Shown: positions 9,184-16,256, counted from the first letter of the stretch. The stretch is 22,974 nucleotides of DNA from Methanocellales archaeon (GCA_013415795.1 JAAEEL010000047.1:1-22974), one strand, 5' to 3'. Notes: a model not told the origin generated them from the sequence alone. Program-made: numbers and translations.

Positions 9184-9723
9184 ATGACAACATACAAAGT
9201 ATTACCTACTGTAGAGCGATGTATAAAATGCGGGAGTTGTGAAGTAGCATGCAAGCAGCAGAACGACGTGCCAATTGGCATACGTCGCATTAGGGGCGTA
9301 ATCATCAATGAGGGCACACCTGAAGAGATGAATGTGCCACTGTCATGCATGCACTGTGCTGACCCTCCGTGTATGGCGGCATGTCCCACGGGGGCCATAT
9401 CTAAGCGAGAGGACGGCATAGTTATTAATAACAAGGACAAGTGTATCGGATGTGGTTACTGTTCTTGGGGCTGTCTTTTCGGAGCTCCGCAGTTCCTTGC
9501 AGGTTTGCCATTCACTACCAGGGGCAAGATGGATAAATGCACTTTATGCGTGACGCCATTCGAACAGAAGGATGATGCTGGCAATAGGATTGAGAGAGAG
9601 CCCAATCCAAAATGTTCGGCTTTCTGTTCAACCAAAGGACTACTTGTCGGAGATGCGGAAGAAATCAGCGAAATCTATCGAAAGAGAGCTGCAGCAAGGT
9701 TAACTACAGGGACCGTACTGTAG
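9184..9723 (+). CDS. fdhB: formate dehydrogenase iron-sulfur (beta) subunit, four [4Fe-4S]
   Basis: This 179-residue ferredoxin-type subunit passes electrons from FdhA to the cytochrome b. Cysteine groups start at residues 13 (CIKCGSCEVAC), 55 (CMHCADPPCMAAC), 87 (CIGCGYCSWGC) and 119/144 (CTLC ... CSAFC), which is the DmsB/FdnH/HybA arrangement for four clusters. There is no signal peptide or transmembrane helix, so it probably travels through Tat as a complex with FdhA, as is known for this family. The ribosome site ggagg (9171-9175) is 8 bases before the ATG. The stop codon lies in the left arm of a strong hairpin. Confidence 0.95.
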   Translation: MTTYKVLPTVERCIKCGSCEVACKQQNDVPIGIRRIRGVIINEGTPEEMNVPLSCMHCADPPCMAACPTGAISKREDGIVINNKDKCIGCGYCSWGCLFGAPQFLAGLPFTTRGKMDKCTLCVTPFEQKDDAGNRIEREPNPKCSAFCSTKGLLVGDAEEISEIYRKRAAARLTTGTVL

Positions 9724-9784
9724 ACAAGGCAGAATAGATATGATGGAGGGGGTGGCATACACCATCCTCTGTCTACACCTTTTT
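9719..9784 (+). terminator. hairpin with T-run between fdhB and the cytochrome gene (attenuator-like)
   Basis: Outer arms tgtagaca (9719-9726) and tgtctaca (9770-9777) pair perfectly over 8 bp. An inner gatgg/ccatc stem (9742-9746/9762-9766) adds stability, and five T (9780-9784) follow. The left arm contains the fdhB stop codon. The cytochrome gene resumes 20 bases later with its own ribosome site, so the element may lower its expression relative to fdhAB or act as a processing site. Confidence 0.65.
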
Positions 9785-9804
9785 AATTACTGGGAGGAAA
9801 TGGG

Positions 9805-10797
9805 GTGAAAAAGGGCACGAGTAGAAAGATCACTATCACCATAGGTCTGCTTATAGCAATAGCAATATTCGGCGGAATTAGTGCAAATGCTGCTGATGTT
9901 AGTGGGGTATTGAGTAACATAATGCGGCCGGATTGGGAGATGGAGGCACAAAGTTTGAATGCTGCCAAAAATCTTTTCGCTAAGTCTTTACCAGTTGTAA
10001 TAGTCCTTGGCGTAATAGGCGGCTTTATCCTAGGTCGTTCGTCGAGAAAAAATCCAATGGTACCGGTCATTTCAAATGGTAAAGTAAAGCGACATCCGGT
10101 AAGCATATTGTTTGAGCATTGGACACATACTATAGGATGCATCATTTGCGTCATAACAGCCGTTTTTTTGTTAATTGGAACTAGGTTTGGATTGTTTGGG
10201 TTTTTCTCACCTTTCTTGCTAGCATACAAGCTGCACTTCGTAGGTGCAGGCATCTTAGTCTTTGCTAGCCTCTTCTACATAGTGAATCACATACTAGCAG
10301 GTGACAGAGAGATCATACCAGTGATGAGCGATGTTAAGGACTCAATAGCAGAGACCATGGCTATAATGGGTGTTATCGGTGATGGGTCCTTCTTCGGAAT
10401 CCGAGGGTTGTATTTACCTAAGATCATCAAGAAACCTCTGGCCAATCTGCTTGCAAAGATAGATGTTACGGAACCACCACATGCAGGGAAATGGCTTCCT
10501 ATAGAAAGGGTGGAAACCCCTGCTTGGGCTATCCTTGTGGGCGCAATCATTCTCACTGGAGTTATCAAGACAATCAGATATGTACTTGACCTACCACCTA
10601 CAATAGCCTATGTTGCTACAATAATTCACGACATAGTTGCAATCCTAATAATACTCCTCTTGATCGTGCATATTCTCACTGCTGCGGTGATACCGCCTTC
10701 ATGGCCACTTTTCAAGTCAATGCTAACAACGAAGACCTCTGAAGAGTATGTGAAGGGACATCACCCCGAATGGTACAAAAAACTGAGGAAAGAGTAG
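9805..10797 (+). CDS. formate dehydrogenase cytochrome b (gamma) subunit
   Basis: This 330-residue membrane protein anchors FdhAB and carries electrons into the lipid-soluble pool (menaquinone or methanophenazine; carrier inferred). The N-terminus looks like a cleavable signal peptide (about 1-29, ending ANA). Membrane segments are near 61-78, 109-128, 140-163, 243-263 and 270-292. Candidate haem b ligands are His105/108 (EHWTH), His144, His162, His275 and His289, matching the FdnI/FdhC di-haem pattern. The N-terminal extension with an extra helix before the four-helix core is also seen in exported enzymes of Campylobacterota. The start is GTG at 9805, set by ggagg at 9793-9797; an ATG at 9800 is out of frame. 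I leave the symbol blank because fdhC means a formate transporter in methanogens. Confidence 0.88.
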   Translation: MKKGTSRKITITIGLLIAIAIFGGISANAADVSGVLSNIMRPDWEMEAQSLNAAKNLFAKSLPVVIVLGVIGGFILGRSSRKNPMVPVISNGKVKRHPVSILFEHWTHTIGCIICVITAVFLLIGTRFGLFGFFSPFLLAYKLHFVGAGILVFASLFYIVNHILAGDREIIPVMSDVKDSIAETMAIMGVIGDGSFFGIRGLYLPKIIKKPLANLLAKIDVTEPPHAGKWLPIERVETPAWAILVGAIILTGVIKTIRYVLDLPPTIAYVATIIHDIVAILIILLLIVHILTAAVIPPSWPLFKSMLTTKTSEEYVKGHHPEWYKKLRKE

Positions 10798-10844
10798 TTA
10801 CGATCAATCAATTAATCAATCAATACTACTCTCTATCTTTTTTT
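10791..10844 (+). terminator. terminator after the formate dehydrogenase operon
   Basis: Perfect 8-bp arms agagtagt (10791-10798) and actactct (10825-10832) are followed by seven T (10838-10844). The left arm contains the stop codon of the cytochrome gene. The loop carries repeated aatc units. It separates the operon from mobA, which has its own promoter. Confidence 0.7.
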
Positions 10845-10869
10845 GAAATAGACCTTTGTTTATGTGTAG

Positions 10870-10909
10870 TTTTTAAATCTCATCGAGACAATATGTTAGG
10901 TTAGATTAT
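10870..10909 (+). promoter_or_regulatory. TATA box of mobA, short leader
   Basis: The TATA-like sequence tttttaaat (10870-10878) is 32-40 bases before the ATG at 10910, so transcription should start about 5-12 bases before the codon. No Shine-Dalgarno sequence is visible, consistent with a near-leaderless transcript. Confidence 0.45.
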
Positions 10910-11506
10910 ATGAGATCTGGTGTCATACTTGCCGGTGGAAAAAGCACAAGAATTAATACGAACAAATCTATGGTTCAGATCGGTAATAAGAAGATGATAG
11001 AGCATGTGCGTGATAATCTATCTGGGATTGTGGATGAAGTGCTCGTTGTTGCCGGCGACATGGGGCAGAGAGATAAAATTTCTACGGTGATTTATGGGAC
11101 AAGCCTAACCCACGATCCCGTCATCGGCTATGGTCCAGTTGCAGGAATCTTGGCAGGACTACAATCCGCAAAAGGTGATTATGCGATGGTGGTTGCCTGT
11201 GATATGCCATTCGTAAATCCGGATGTTGTGGATTTTCTATTTTCTTTGGCAGAGGGATATGATGCCGTTGTGCCAAGATGGCCAGATGGTAATATAGAGC
11301 CTTTGCATGCCATTTACAAGAGGAATAGCACGATCAAAGCCTGTGAAAGCGCCATCGAGAGGGACGATCGCAGGATTATATCGCCGTTAAACGCTTTGTC
11401 AAAGGTTAGATACGTGTCCATAGAGAAGATAAAAGAAATTGATCCTGAGCTAAAGACATTCATAAACGTGAACACCATGGCAGATCTAGAGAGGGCATCT
11501 CTTTAA
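10910..11506 (+). CDS. mobA: molybdenum cofactor guanylyltransferase MobA
   Basis: MobA transfers GMP from GTP to molybdopterin to make the MGD form needed by formate dehydrogenase. The protein has 198 residues with the nucleotidyltransferase N-terminal loop LAGGKSTR (7-14), the conserved GPVAGI (75-80), and CDMPF (97-101), whose Asp98 should bind magnesium. It is separated from the rest of the cofactor genes and lies directly behind the enzyme operon, transcribed in the same direction from its own promoter. It converges on the ModE-like gene with only 10 bases between stop codons. Confidence 0.93.
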   Translation: MRSGVILAGGKSTRINTNKSMVQIGNKKMIEHVRDNLSGIVDEVLVVAGDMGQRDKISTVIYGTSLTHDPVIGYGPVAGILAGLQSAKGDYAMVVACDMPFVNPDVVDFLFSLAEGYDAVVPRWPDGNIEPLHAIYKRNSTIKACESAIERDDRRIISPLNALSKVRYVSIEKIKEIDPELKTFINVNTMADLERASL

Positions 11507-11516
11507 ATTGTACTAT

Positions 11517-11837
11517 CTAAAGGTGAGCTTTCTCCAGAATTCGATCCATCTCATGGGCCTTATCATAGTATTCTTTTAGCAATTTACGTCCTAACTCGTT
11601 CAGCTCAGTACTGCCGCCCTCTTTTCCGCCCCTTATTGAAAGTACTATATCCTTTCCTAATGCCTCATTGATCTTTTTGATGACCCCCCAAGCATGTCTG
11701 TATGACATTCCAAGTTTTTGTGCAGCCTTAAGAATTGAACGCTCTTCATCTATTGCCTCTAACAATCTTGCTCGACCCTCACCCAATACAGGCCACCCAT
11801 CCCTCTCCAGCCACACTTTTGCCTTTAATTCGGTCAT
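11517..11837 (-). CDS. ModE-type DNA-binding regulator (winged-helix domain only)
   Basis: This 106-residue protein matches the N-terminal LysR-like winged-helix domain of ModE: helix-turn-helix SILKAAQKLGMSYRHAWGVI (34-53) and a wing around GGKEGGSTELNELGRKLL (70-87). It lacks the C-terminal molbindin (TOBE) domains through which ModE senses molybdate or tungstate. Its ATG overlaps the stop of a decayed TOBE reading frame (TAATG), so a separate sensor chain was probably once co-translated. It may now work with another sensor or respond indirectly. It is the natural candidate to bind the ModE-like palindrome at 16257-16288. Confidence 0.88.
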   Translation of the reverse strand: MTELKAKVWLERDGWPVLGEGRARLLEAIDEERSILKAAQKLGMSYRHAWGVIKKINEALGKDIVLSIRGGKEGGSTELNELGRKLLKEYYDKAHEMDRILEKAHL

Positions 11838-12024
11838 TATTTTATCATATGGGTGTCAACAGCCTTAAATGAAACTATAACTTCGTCTCCTTCTTTAATT
11901 CCAAGATGATCTAGGAATTTTTTGTGACCGTCTCAATGGTGGGGAAGCCACGATCAACACACACTCGTGTAAGCGCACCCAATTGTATTATTTGAGTTAT
12001 TGTTTCTTTGAATATAATTAAATT
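11837..12024 (-). pseudogene. decayed TOBE/molbindin domain, frameshifted and lacking a start
   Basis: On the minus strand one frame reads QLGALTRVCVDRGFPTIETV before the run of six A (plus-strand T run 11918-11923). The next frame reads FLDHLGIKEGDEVIVSFKAV and then DTHMIK. Joined, these form a clear tungstate/molybdate-binding TOBE domain, similar to the C-terminus of the TupC ATPase nearby. A single base change in the homopolymer breaks it, and no in-frame start codon is found up to the stop at 12025-12027. The final TAA shares its last A with the regulator's ATG. It is either a remnant of a sensor subunit or a sequencing error in the homopolymer. Because the 5' end also looks damaged, I favour decay. 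Confidence 0.7.
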
Positions 12025-12088
12025 TCACGGTTGACACATAAAATATGAAGAGTAGTATTAACACTAGGGTGGGAAAACTGGGAGGGCG

Positions 12089-12111
12089 GGCTTAAACATA
12101 TTGTATAAGCC
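12089..12111. repeat. 6-bp inverted repeat, possible operator or terminator
   Basis: Arms ggctta (12089-12094) and taagcc (12106-12111) flank an 11-base AT-rich spacer. It lies upstream of the TOBE remnant and regulator (both minus strand) and downstream of the small minus-strand gene. It could be an operator of the regulator operon or part of the small gene's 3' end. Confidence 0.3.
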
Positions 12112-12181
12112 TATTTACTTACACCCCCCTTACATCTCCCTTTTTATTTCTACCCTCTCTTCTTATCTTTTACCGTCCCCC

Positions 12182-12325
12182 TCAATCGTATTCTCCATAT
12201 TCGTCTTCATCTTCTTCAAAAGATCTTCTTATTTGCTGCCTCTTTCCCGTCTTTCCCTTATAGTCCATCTTCCCCAACTTCTTATAGTCTGTCTTCTTTC
12301 TGTCTTCTATCTTCTTACCCCCCAT
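12182..12325 (-). CDS. small highly charged protein, 47 residues, function unknown
   Basis: The frame can be read from 12454 (90 residues), but the best start is the ATG at 12325. An ideal ribosome site (aaggagg, plus-strand complement at 12334-12340) sits 8 bases upstream, and a palindromic promoter-like element would lie inside the longer version. The 47-residue product is Lys/Arg-rich (GGKKIEDRKK, DYKKLGKMDYKGKTGKR) and ends in an acidic tail EEDEDEYGEYD. The coding strand is purine-rich with an imperfectly repeated ataagaag, so the frame may be a by-product of low complexity. No family is recognised. It is transcribed toward the regulator. Confidence 0.4.
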   Translation of the reverse strand: MGGKKIEDRKKTDYKKLGKMDYKGKTGKRQQIRRSFEEDEDEYGEYD

Positions 12326-12384
12326 ATTCTTATCCTCCTTATTAGCTCCCATCTTCTTATTTCCCAATACTTCTGCTTTTGTTG

Positions 12385-12408
12385 CTATATTTAATATGTT
12401 AAATATAG
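12385..12408 (-). promoter_or_regulatory. perfect 10-bp-arm palindrome overlapping a TATA box, upstream of the small gene
   Basis: The arms ctatatttaa and ttaaatatag pair perfectly across a 4-base centre (tatg). The element contains a TATA-like core on either strand and lies 60-83 bases before the ATG of the small minus-strand gene. That fits a promoter with an operator over the TATA box and a short leader carrying the ribosome site. Confidence 0.45.
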
Positions 12409-12454
12409 TAGAGTGGTATAATGGTAAAATAGTAAGTTGGGATTGAATAGCCAT

Positions 12455-12769
12455 TATGCAGCTATCTTCCCTTTATACTTTTCCCTTTATATTTTTTCTT
12501 TACAAGATTTGCACAAAAATTAACAATTTCCGGTGACTTTATGTGAAAAATTCGGACTTTTTGTGCAAATCTATAGGATTAAGATATCGTTGAATCTGGC
12601 GGTTGAACCTCCAAATTATTGCTATTAGAAGACTGTTGTTTAAAATTGCGGCCGATGATTAGACTCATTAATAAAAAAACTCAAAAACGATATAAAAATC
12701 TCAGATTAATCAATCTAGGAATTTTTAAACTGCAAGTAAAAGTTCAAATCAGCAACCCTTGAGATGTGC
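12455..12769. other. non-coding spacer between tupC and the small gene
   Basis: No convincing gene is seen. The stretch holds a long inverted repeat (12505-12572, listed separately). It also holds T tracts on the minus strand around 12673-12700 that would terminate the tungstate transporter transcript soon after its stop at 12770. The rest is AT-rich without recognisable structure. Confidence 0.6.
12505..12572. repeat. 68-base inverted-repeat element with 15-bp perfect arms
   Basis: The arms agatttgcacaaaaa (12505-12519) and tttttgtgcaaatct (12558-12572) are perfectly complementary. After a 5-by-5 internal mismatch, aattt and aaatt pair again. As RNA this would fold into one long hairpin; as DNA it resembles a tiny non-autonomous element. 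No run of T follows directly, so it is not a standard terminator. No second copy was noticed in the window. Confidence 0.65.
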
Positions 12770-13834
12770 TTATCCACAAGCCAAGTGCACTGAAGTCGCT
12801 TTAAAGGTTGCATAAACTTCATCACCAACATTAAGCTGAAGGTCTTCAGCTGATTGTTTGGTTATGAGGGATACAAGTGAATTTTCCATCTTTACGCTTG
12901 CCAACGGGCCGAGAGGGGCAATCTTCGATATTTTCACCTTCAAAACATTTCTCACACTGCTTTTACCAATCTCCCTTGAAATCATGATGTCTTCGGGTCT
13001 TATACAAACCAAAACATCTTCACCCGCTTTTAGAGTAGACGCTCCAATTATATTTGATCCGAATATATTTACAATCGCTAGTCCCCCCTCATTTGATTCG
13101 ACTACTCCTGGTATGACATTCTCTACACCGACAAATTTCGCAATCTTTCCATTTTTAGGCGAATAAAATATCTCTTGTGGACGTCCAACCTGAATAATCT
13201 CTCCGCCCATCATCACGGCGATTCGATCTGCGAGGCGTTGACCTTGAATCCTGTCGTGCGTAGCCATAATGATCGTGGTCTTATATTCTCGATTTATACG
13301 AGCGATCAATTCTTCTATCTTTTCCGTGGCGATGGGATCTAAATTCGCAGTTGGTTCATCCAGCAACAAAACCTCAGGCTCTATTACGATTGCCCTTGCC
13401 AGTGCCACTCGCTGTGCCTCGCCCCCAGATAGCGTCGGTGCAATTCTCTGTGCGTAGTCCGATAGCCCAACTATCTCTAAGGCGTGATTAACCTTTTTAT
13501 CGATGATATGTCGCTCGACACCTCGGAACTTTAACCCATAGGTGACATTATCATACACGCCGGTTTTGAAGAGGGCCGGCTTTTGGAATAGCATCGACAT
13601 CTTCCTGCGTATTTCCCTCCTTCTTTTAGAAGACGAGTTGGCATTTATGCCGTTAAAAAATATCTCCCCTGATGTGGGCATATCAAGAAGGTCTATAAGA
13701 CGTAAAAGCGTCGTCTTCCCTGTACCTGTTGGTCCAATGATGGTGAATATCTCGCCTTTATCTATCGTTAGGTTTATATCCTTTAAAATTTCTTTTTCAC
13801 CGTGTTTCTTGTATAATCGCTTTACCTCTATCAT
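12770..13834 (-). CDS. tupC: tungstate/molybdate ABC transporter ATPase
   Basis: This is a 354-residue ATPase with Walker A GPTGTGKTT (34-42), signature LSGGEAQR (135-142) and Walker B LLLDE (156-160). The C-terminal 110 or so residues include a TOBE domain (LGPLASVKMENSLVSLITKQ, then VGDEVYATFKATSVH), which in this family binds the oxyanion and feeds back on transport. It starts 3 bases after the permease stop codon. The decayed domain at 11837-12024 resembles this TOBE part, so that fragment could derive from such a protein. The operon order is binding protein, permease, ATPase. Confidence 0.93.
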   Translation of the reverse strand: MIEVKRLYKKHGEKEILKDINLTIDKGEIFTIIGPTGTGKTTLLRLIDLLDMPTSGEIFFNGINANSSSKRRREIRRKMSMLFQKPALFKTGVYDNVTYGLKFRGVERHIIDKKVNHALEIVGLSDYAQRIAPTLSGGEAQRVALARAIVIEPEVLLLDEPTANLDPIATEKIEELIARINREYKTTIIMATHDRIQGQRLADRIAVMMGGEIIQVGRPQEIFYSPKNGKIAKFVGVENVIPGVVESNEGGLAIVNIFGSNIIGASTLKAGEDVLVCIRPEDIMISREIGKSSVRNVLKVKISKIAPLGPLASVKMENSLVSLITKQSAEDLQLNVGDEVYATFKATSVHLACG

Positions 13835-13837
13835 GAT

Positions 13838-14524
13838 CTACCTCTGTTGAACCCGATTCAGAATTATATTTATAACGAAAGCCAATGACATGAGAATAAT
13901 TCCAAGGGCTAGTGAGAACTCGATATTACCCATGGAGGTTTCGAGTGCGATCGCTGTCGTCAACACTCTTGTGTGACCCCTTATATTTCCACCAATCATC
14001 ATTGCAGCACCCACCTCGGATATTCCACGGCTATATCCTGTGATAATAGCAGCTAAAATTGCATAACGTGCCTCCTTTATGGTTGCTCTGATGGCCTGAA
14101 ATTCTGTTGCACCAAGTGATACGATGGTATCTCTGATCGTTTTGTCAACTCCACTCAGGGCGGATATGGTTAATCCTGTCATGATGGGTGCTATTAATAT
14201 AACCTGTCCGATAACCATACCTGCAGGTGTAAAGAAGAACCCGAGAAATCCAAGTGGTCCTGCTCTCGAAAGCAATAAGAAGACCAGAAGCCCAACAACT
14301 ACTGTTGGAAGTGCAAAAAGCGTTTGGATGACATTTATCAACCATCGTTTTCCCCAAAATTCATGAAAATGTATAAAACTACCAGTTGGGATGAATATTA
14401 AAGATGTTATGAGTATAGAAGCTATCGAAATGCGTAAAGTTAGGAGCGCTATATCCATAACCTCCGGATCGAGTGTGACGATGAGTTCGATTGCTTGTAT
14501 TAGGCCGTTTATAATCTCGTTCAT
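13838..14524 (-). CDS. tupB: tungstate ABC transporter permease
   Basis: This is a 228-residue integral membrane permease with about five hydrophobic segments. The cytoplasmic EAA loop that docks the ATPase is SLGATEFQAIRATIKEARYA, followed by GYSRGISEVGAAMMIGGN, a stretch typical of TupB-type tungstate permeases. The ATG at 14524 is preferred because gaagtg lies a few bases upstream; an in-frame GTG at 14533 would add three residues. About 240 bases separate it from tupA, with a hairpin terminator between, so tupB and tupC probably have their own promoter (TATA-like ttatagtata on the minus strand near 14613-14622) or depend on read-through. Confidence 0.92.
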   Translation of the reverse strand: MNEIINGLIQAIELIVTLDPEVMDIALLTLRISIASILITSLIFIPTGSFIHFHEFWGKRWLINVIQTLFALPTVVVGLLVFLLLSRAGPLGFLGFFFTPAGMVIGQVILIAPIMTGLTISALSGVDKTIRDTIVSLGATEFQAIRATIKEARYAILAAIITGYSRGISEVGAAMMIGGNIRGHTRVLTTAIALETSMGNIEFSLALGIILMSLAFVINIILNRVQQR

Positions 14525-14705
14525 TATAATCACTTCAATAAAAATGGTATGAACAACGTCTCAAACTGCGGATCATCCTCTTATTGTACTTTTTATCTAT
14601 TGGCTCCCAGGATATACTATAAATTCTGTTATACATAAGGTTGCCACTTGCAGTAATACCAAAAATTCAATATTATACCTTTTGGTAGCTCTTCGAGTTT
14701 CCATT

Positions 14706-14752
14706 ATTTTTTTTTGAAAAAAACTAGAAAATAGGAGGGAGAAATATCTCCC
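14706..14752 (-). terminator. hairpin terminator between tupA and tupB
   Basis: The stem gggaga (14737-14742) and tctccc (14747-14752) closes a 4-base loop. On the minus strand it is followed by T-rich sequence (complement of the A runs at 14716-14730), just past the tupA stop at 14773. The plus strand also has a T run after it, so it could work in both directions. It may make the binding protein transcript more abundant than the permease and ATPase. Confidence 0.6.
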
Positions 14753-14772
14753 CCCATTAGTTTTTCTTTTTT

Positions 14773-15876
14773 TTATGGGCTATTTTTCCCTCCCAATACT
14801 AGATATGCTGCGGCTAGGAGTCCAAAGATTGCGAATGCCGCCTCAAATCCTGGTACACTTGGTGCTGGCGTAGGTGCTGTCACCGGTCTAGTTGTAGGTG
14901 CTGGCATAGGTGCAGGAGTAGGTGCTGCAGTCGTGATCCCTTCATACGTTGCTTGCATCGAACACTCCTCAGCTGTCGGGCAGCCGAACAACTCTTCACA
15001 CGCCCCACCCGAGAGCGGATAAAACAGTGGGCTTCCGTAATTATCGATACCGTACTCAGCAATGATCTTCTGGGCCTCTTCAGAAATCAGGAAGTTAACG
15101 AAATTGTTCGCCATTGTAATGTTCGTGTAGGGGTGTGTTTCTGGATTTATTGCGATCACACTATAGACGTTGAGCAGGATATCGCCCTCTTCAACAATCG
15201 GCACGAGTGCTACATCGCCTTTAAAAGCGAGAAATGTGCCAATATCTGCTAGTGTGTACGCAGACTTTTCATTCGCCATAACCAGGGTTGGTCCCATGCC
15301 ACTTCCAGCCTCCACATACCAATTTCCGGCATCTCTAATCTCTTCGTAGTCAAAGCCAGCACTTGTCCATACTGCCTTCTCCTTGGTATGTGTGCCCGAG
15401 TTATCACCTCGTGAAACGAACTGAATTTTGGGATCGTCCTTACCCTTTTCCATTATCGTTCTGACGGCATCTTCCGGCGCCATTCCTTTGACTCCTGCCG
15501 GATCGCTTTCAGGTCCTACGATAAGGAAGTAGTTATATGCAAAGCATCTGCGATTTATCCCGTTTCCTTCTGTCACGAACTGATCTTCCCTCACTCTGTC
15601 ATGTATCGTTAATACGTCCACATCTCCACGTTGTCCGTACTCCAGTGCCTTGCCAGTCCCCGCATAAACCATTCGTAGGTCTGCATTGTATTGCTCTTCA
15701 AATATGGGCTTCAATTCATCGAGCAGCCCGGTATCATAGAGACTAGTAGTAGTTGCCAGCATCAACGTTTGCTTAGGTCCGGGTTCTTGTGCTCCTGCTG
15801 GTATGCAAGGCACTACTAGTGTAATTAGAAGTAGTGCAATCAAAACCCCTAATATCCTTAATTTTCTTTTTTCCAT
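14773..15876 (-). CDS. tupA: tungstate-binding protein with PGF-CTERM surface anchor
   Basis: This is the extracellular substrate-binding component (367 residues). An N-terminal Sec signal (about 1-30: charged start, hydrophobic core, AGAQ end) precedes the oxyanion-binding ATTTSLYDTGLLDELKPIF (41-59) and later TGKALE and DVLTIHDR, the TupA pattern rather than the ModA one. A Pro/Thr/Ala-rich linker leads to PGF (342-344), a hydrophobic helix and a short tail. This is a PGF-CTERM signal, known to direct archaeosortase cleavage and lipid anchoring. The frame is open to 15933, but the ATG at 15876 gives a proper signal peptide and has aggat just upstream. TupA proteins are known for very tight, selective tungstate binding, so tungsten is the likely metal for the formate dehydrogenase. 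Confidence 0.93.
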   Translation of the reverse strand: MEKRKLRILGVLIALLLITLVVPCIPAGAQEPGPKQTLMLATTTSLYDTGLLDELKPIFEEQYNADLRMVYAGTGKALEYGQRGDVDVLTIHDRVREDQFVTEGNGINRRCFAYNYFLIVGPESDPAGVKGMAPEDAVRTIMEKGKDDPKIQFVSRGDNSGTHTKEKAVWTSAGFDYEEIRDAGNWYVEAGSGMGPTLVMANEKSAYTLADIGTFLAFKGDVALVPIVEEGDILLNVYSVIAINPETHPYTNITMANNFVNFLISEEAQKIIAEYGIDNYGSPLFYPLSGGACEELFGCPTAEECSMQATYEGITTAAPTPAPMPAPTTRPVTAPTPAPSVPGFEAAFAIFGLLAAAYLVLGGKNSP

Positions 15877-16209
15877 TTTTATCCTAGATATGAAAGTTTT
15901 TACCATTCGATAGGATATGTAATGTTGTGCCATTCGGTATAAAATAGTTTCGGTTTGGGTTCAGTAGGCGGAGAAGTAAAATCTGCATTAACTCCAAATG
16001 TCAAATTTTACCAATCAAGCCAATATTTGCAAATTCAACAATTGCCGCATAAAGTTATCAATCCAAATTACGATAAAATCCAGCGCATTTTAATAGGAGT
16101 TTAGAGCGCCCCAAGACCTTCTTCTAATCCCCTTGTTAGGGGACTTTAAGGGCCTGTGAAAAAAAGAAATGGGGGAACAAATAACAGCATTCGGAGCGCC
16201 CTAAATTGA
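15877..16209 (-). other. non-coding region upstream of tupA, possible structured leader or small RNA
   Basis: No gene is seen on either strand. A direct repeat gagcgccc occurs at 16104-16111 and 16194-16201, 90 bases apart. Between the copies lies a perfect 6-bp hairpin (tcccct/agggga, 16128-16143) and a T-rich run on the minus strand (complement of 16158-16167). If transcription starts from the TATA box at 16231-16242, this becomes a 330-base leader of tupA or a separate small RNA. The heptamer ccattcg is also repeated at 15903-15909 and 15930-15936, near the proximal promoter. I do not recognise a known riboswitch. Confidence 0.4.
15938..15947 (-). promoter_or_regulatory. proximal TATA box of tupA
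   Basis: The minus strand reads ctattttata, about 62-71 bases before the ATG at 15876. That predicts a start near 15913 and a leader of roughly 35 bases carrying the ribosome site. Confidence 0.5.
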
Positions 16210-16230
16210 CCCACTTTCTTCAAAATTTTA

Positions 16231-16242
16231 TAATTTATATAT
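16231..16242 (-). promoter_or_regulatory. distal TATA box upstream of tupA
   Basis: The minus strand reads atatataaatta, a strong archaeal TATA-like sequence just downstream (in transcription direction) of the ModE-like palindrome. It would start a transcript near 16205-16215 running toward tupA. AT-rich spacers often give such matches by chance. Confidence 0.4.
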
Positions 16243-16256
16243 TCGATATCATACTC

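Noticed and set aside
10799..10826. Repeated aatc units as a CRISPR or iteron array
   Set aside because: The units are 4 bases long in the loop of a terminator hairpin; there are no spacers and no associated genes.
12101..12394. 97-codon plus-strand reading frame rich in Ser, Leu, Ile and Tyr
   Set aside because: It is the pyrimidine-rich complement of the low-complexity stretch, has no ribosome site and looks like no protein family; the opposite strand has the better gene signals.
12326..12454. N-terminal extension of the small minus-strand gene to 90 residues
   Set aside because: It would contain the perfect palindrome/TATA element, has no ribosome site at its ATG, and ignores the ideal one before the ATG at 12325.
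15877..16209. Known molybdenum-cofactor riboswitch
   Set aside because: I cannot match the stretch to the bacterial Moco motif, and it lies upstream of a tungstate transporter in an archaeon; only generic hairpins and repeats are visible.
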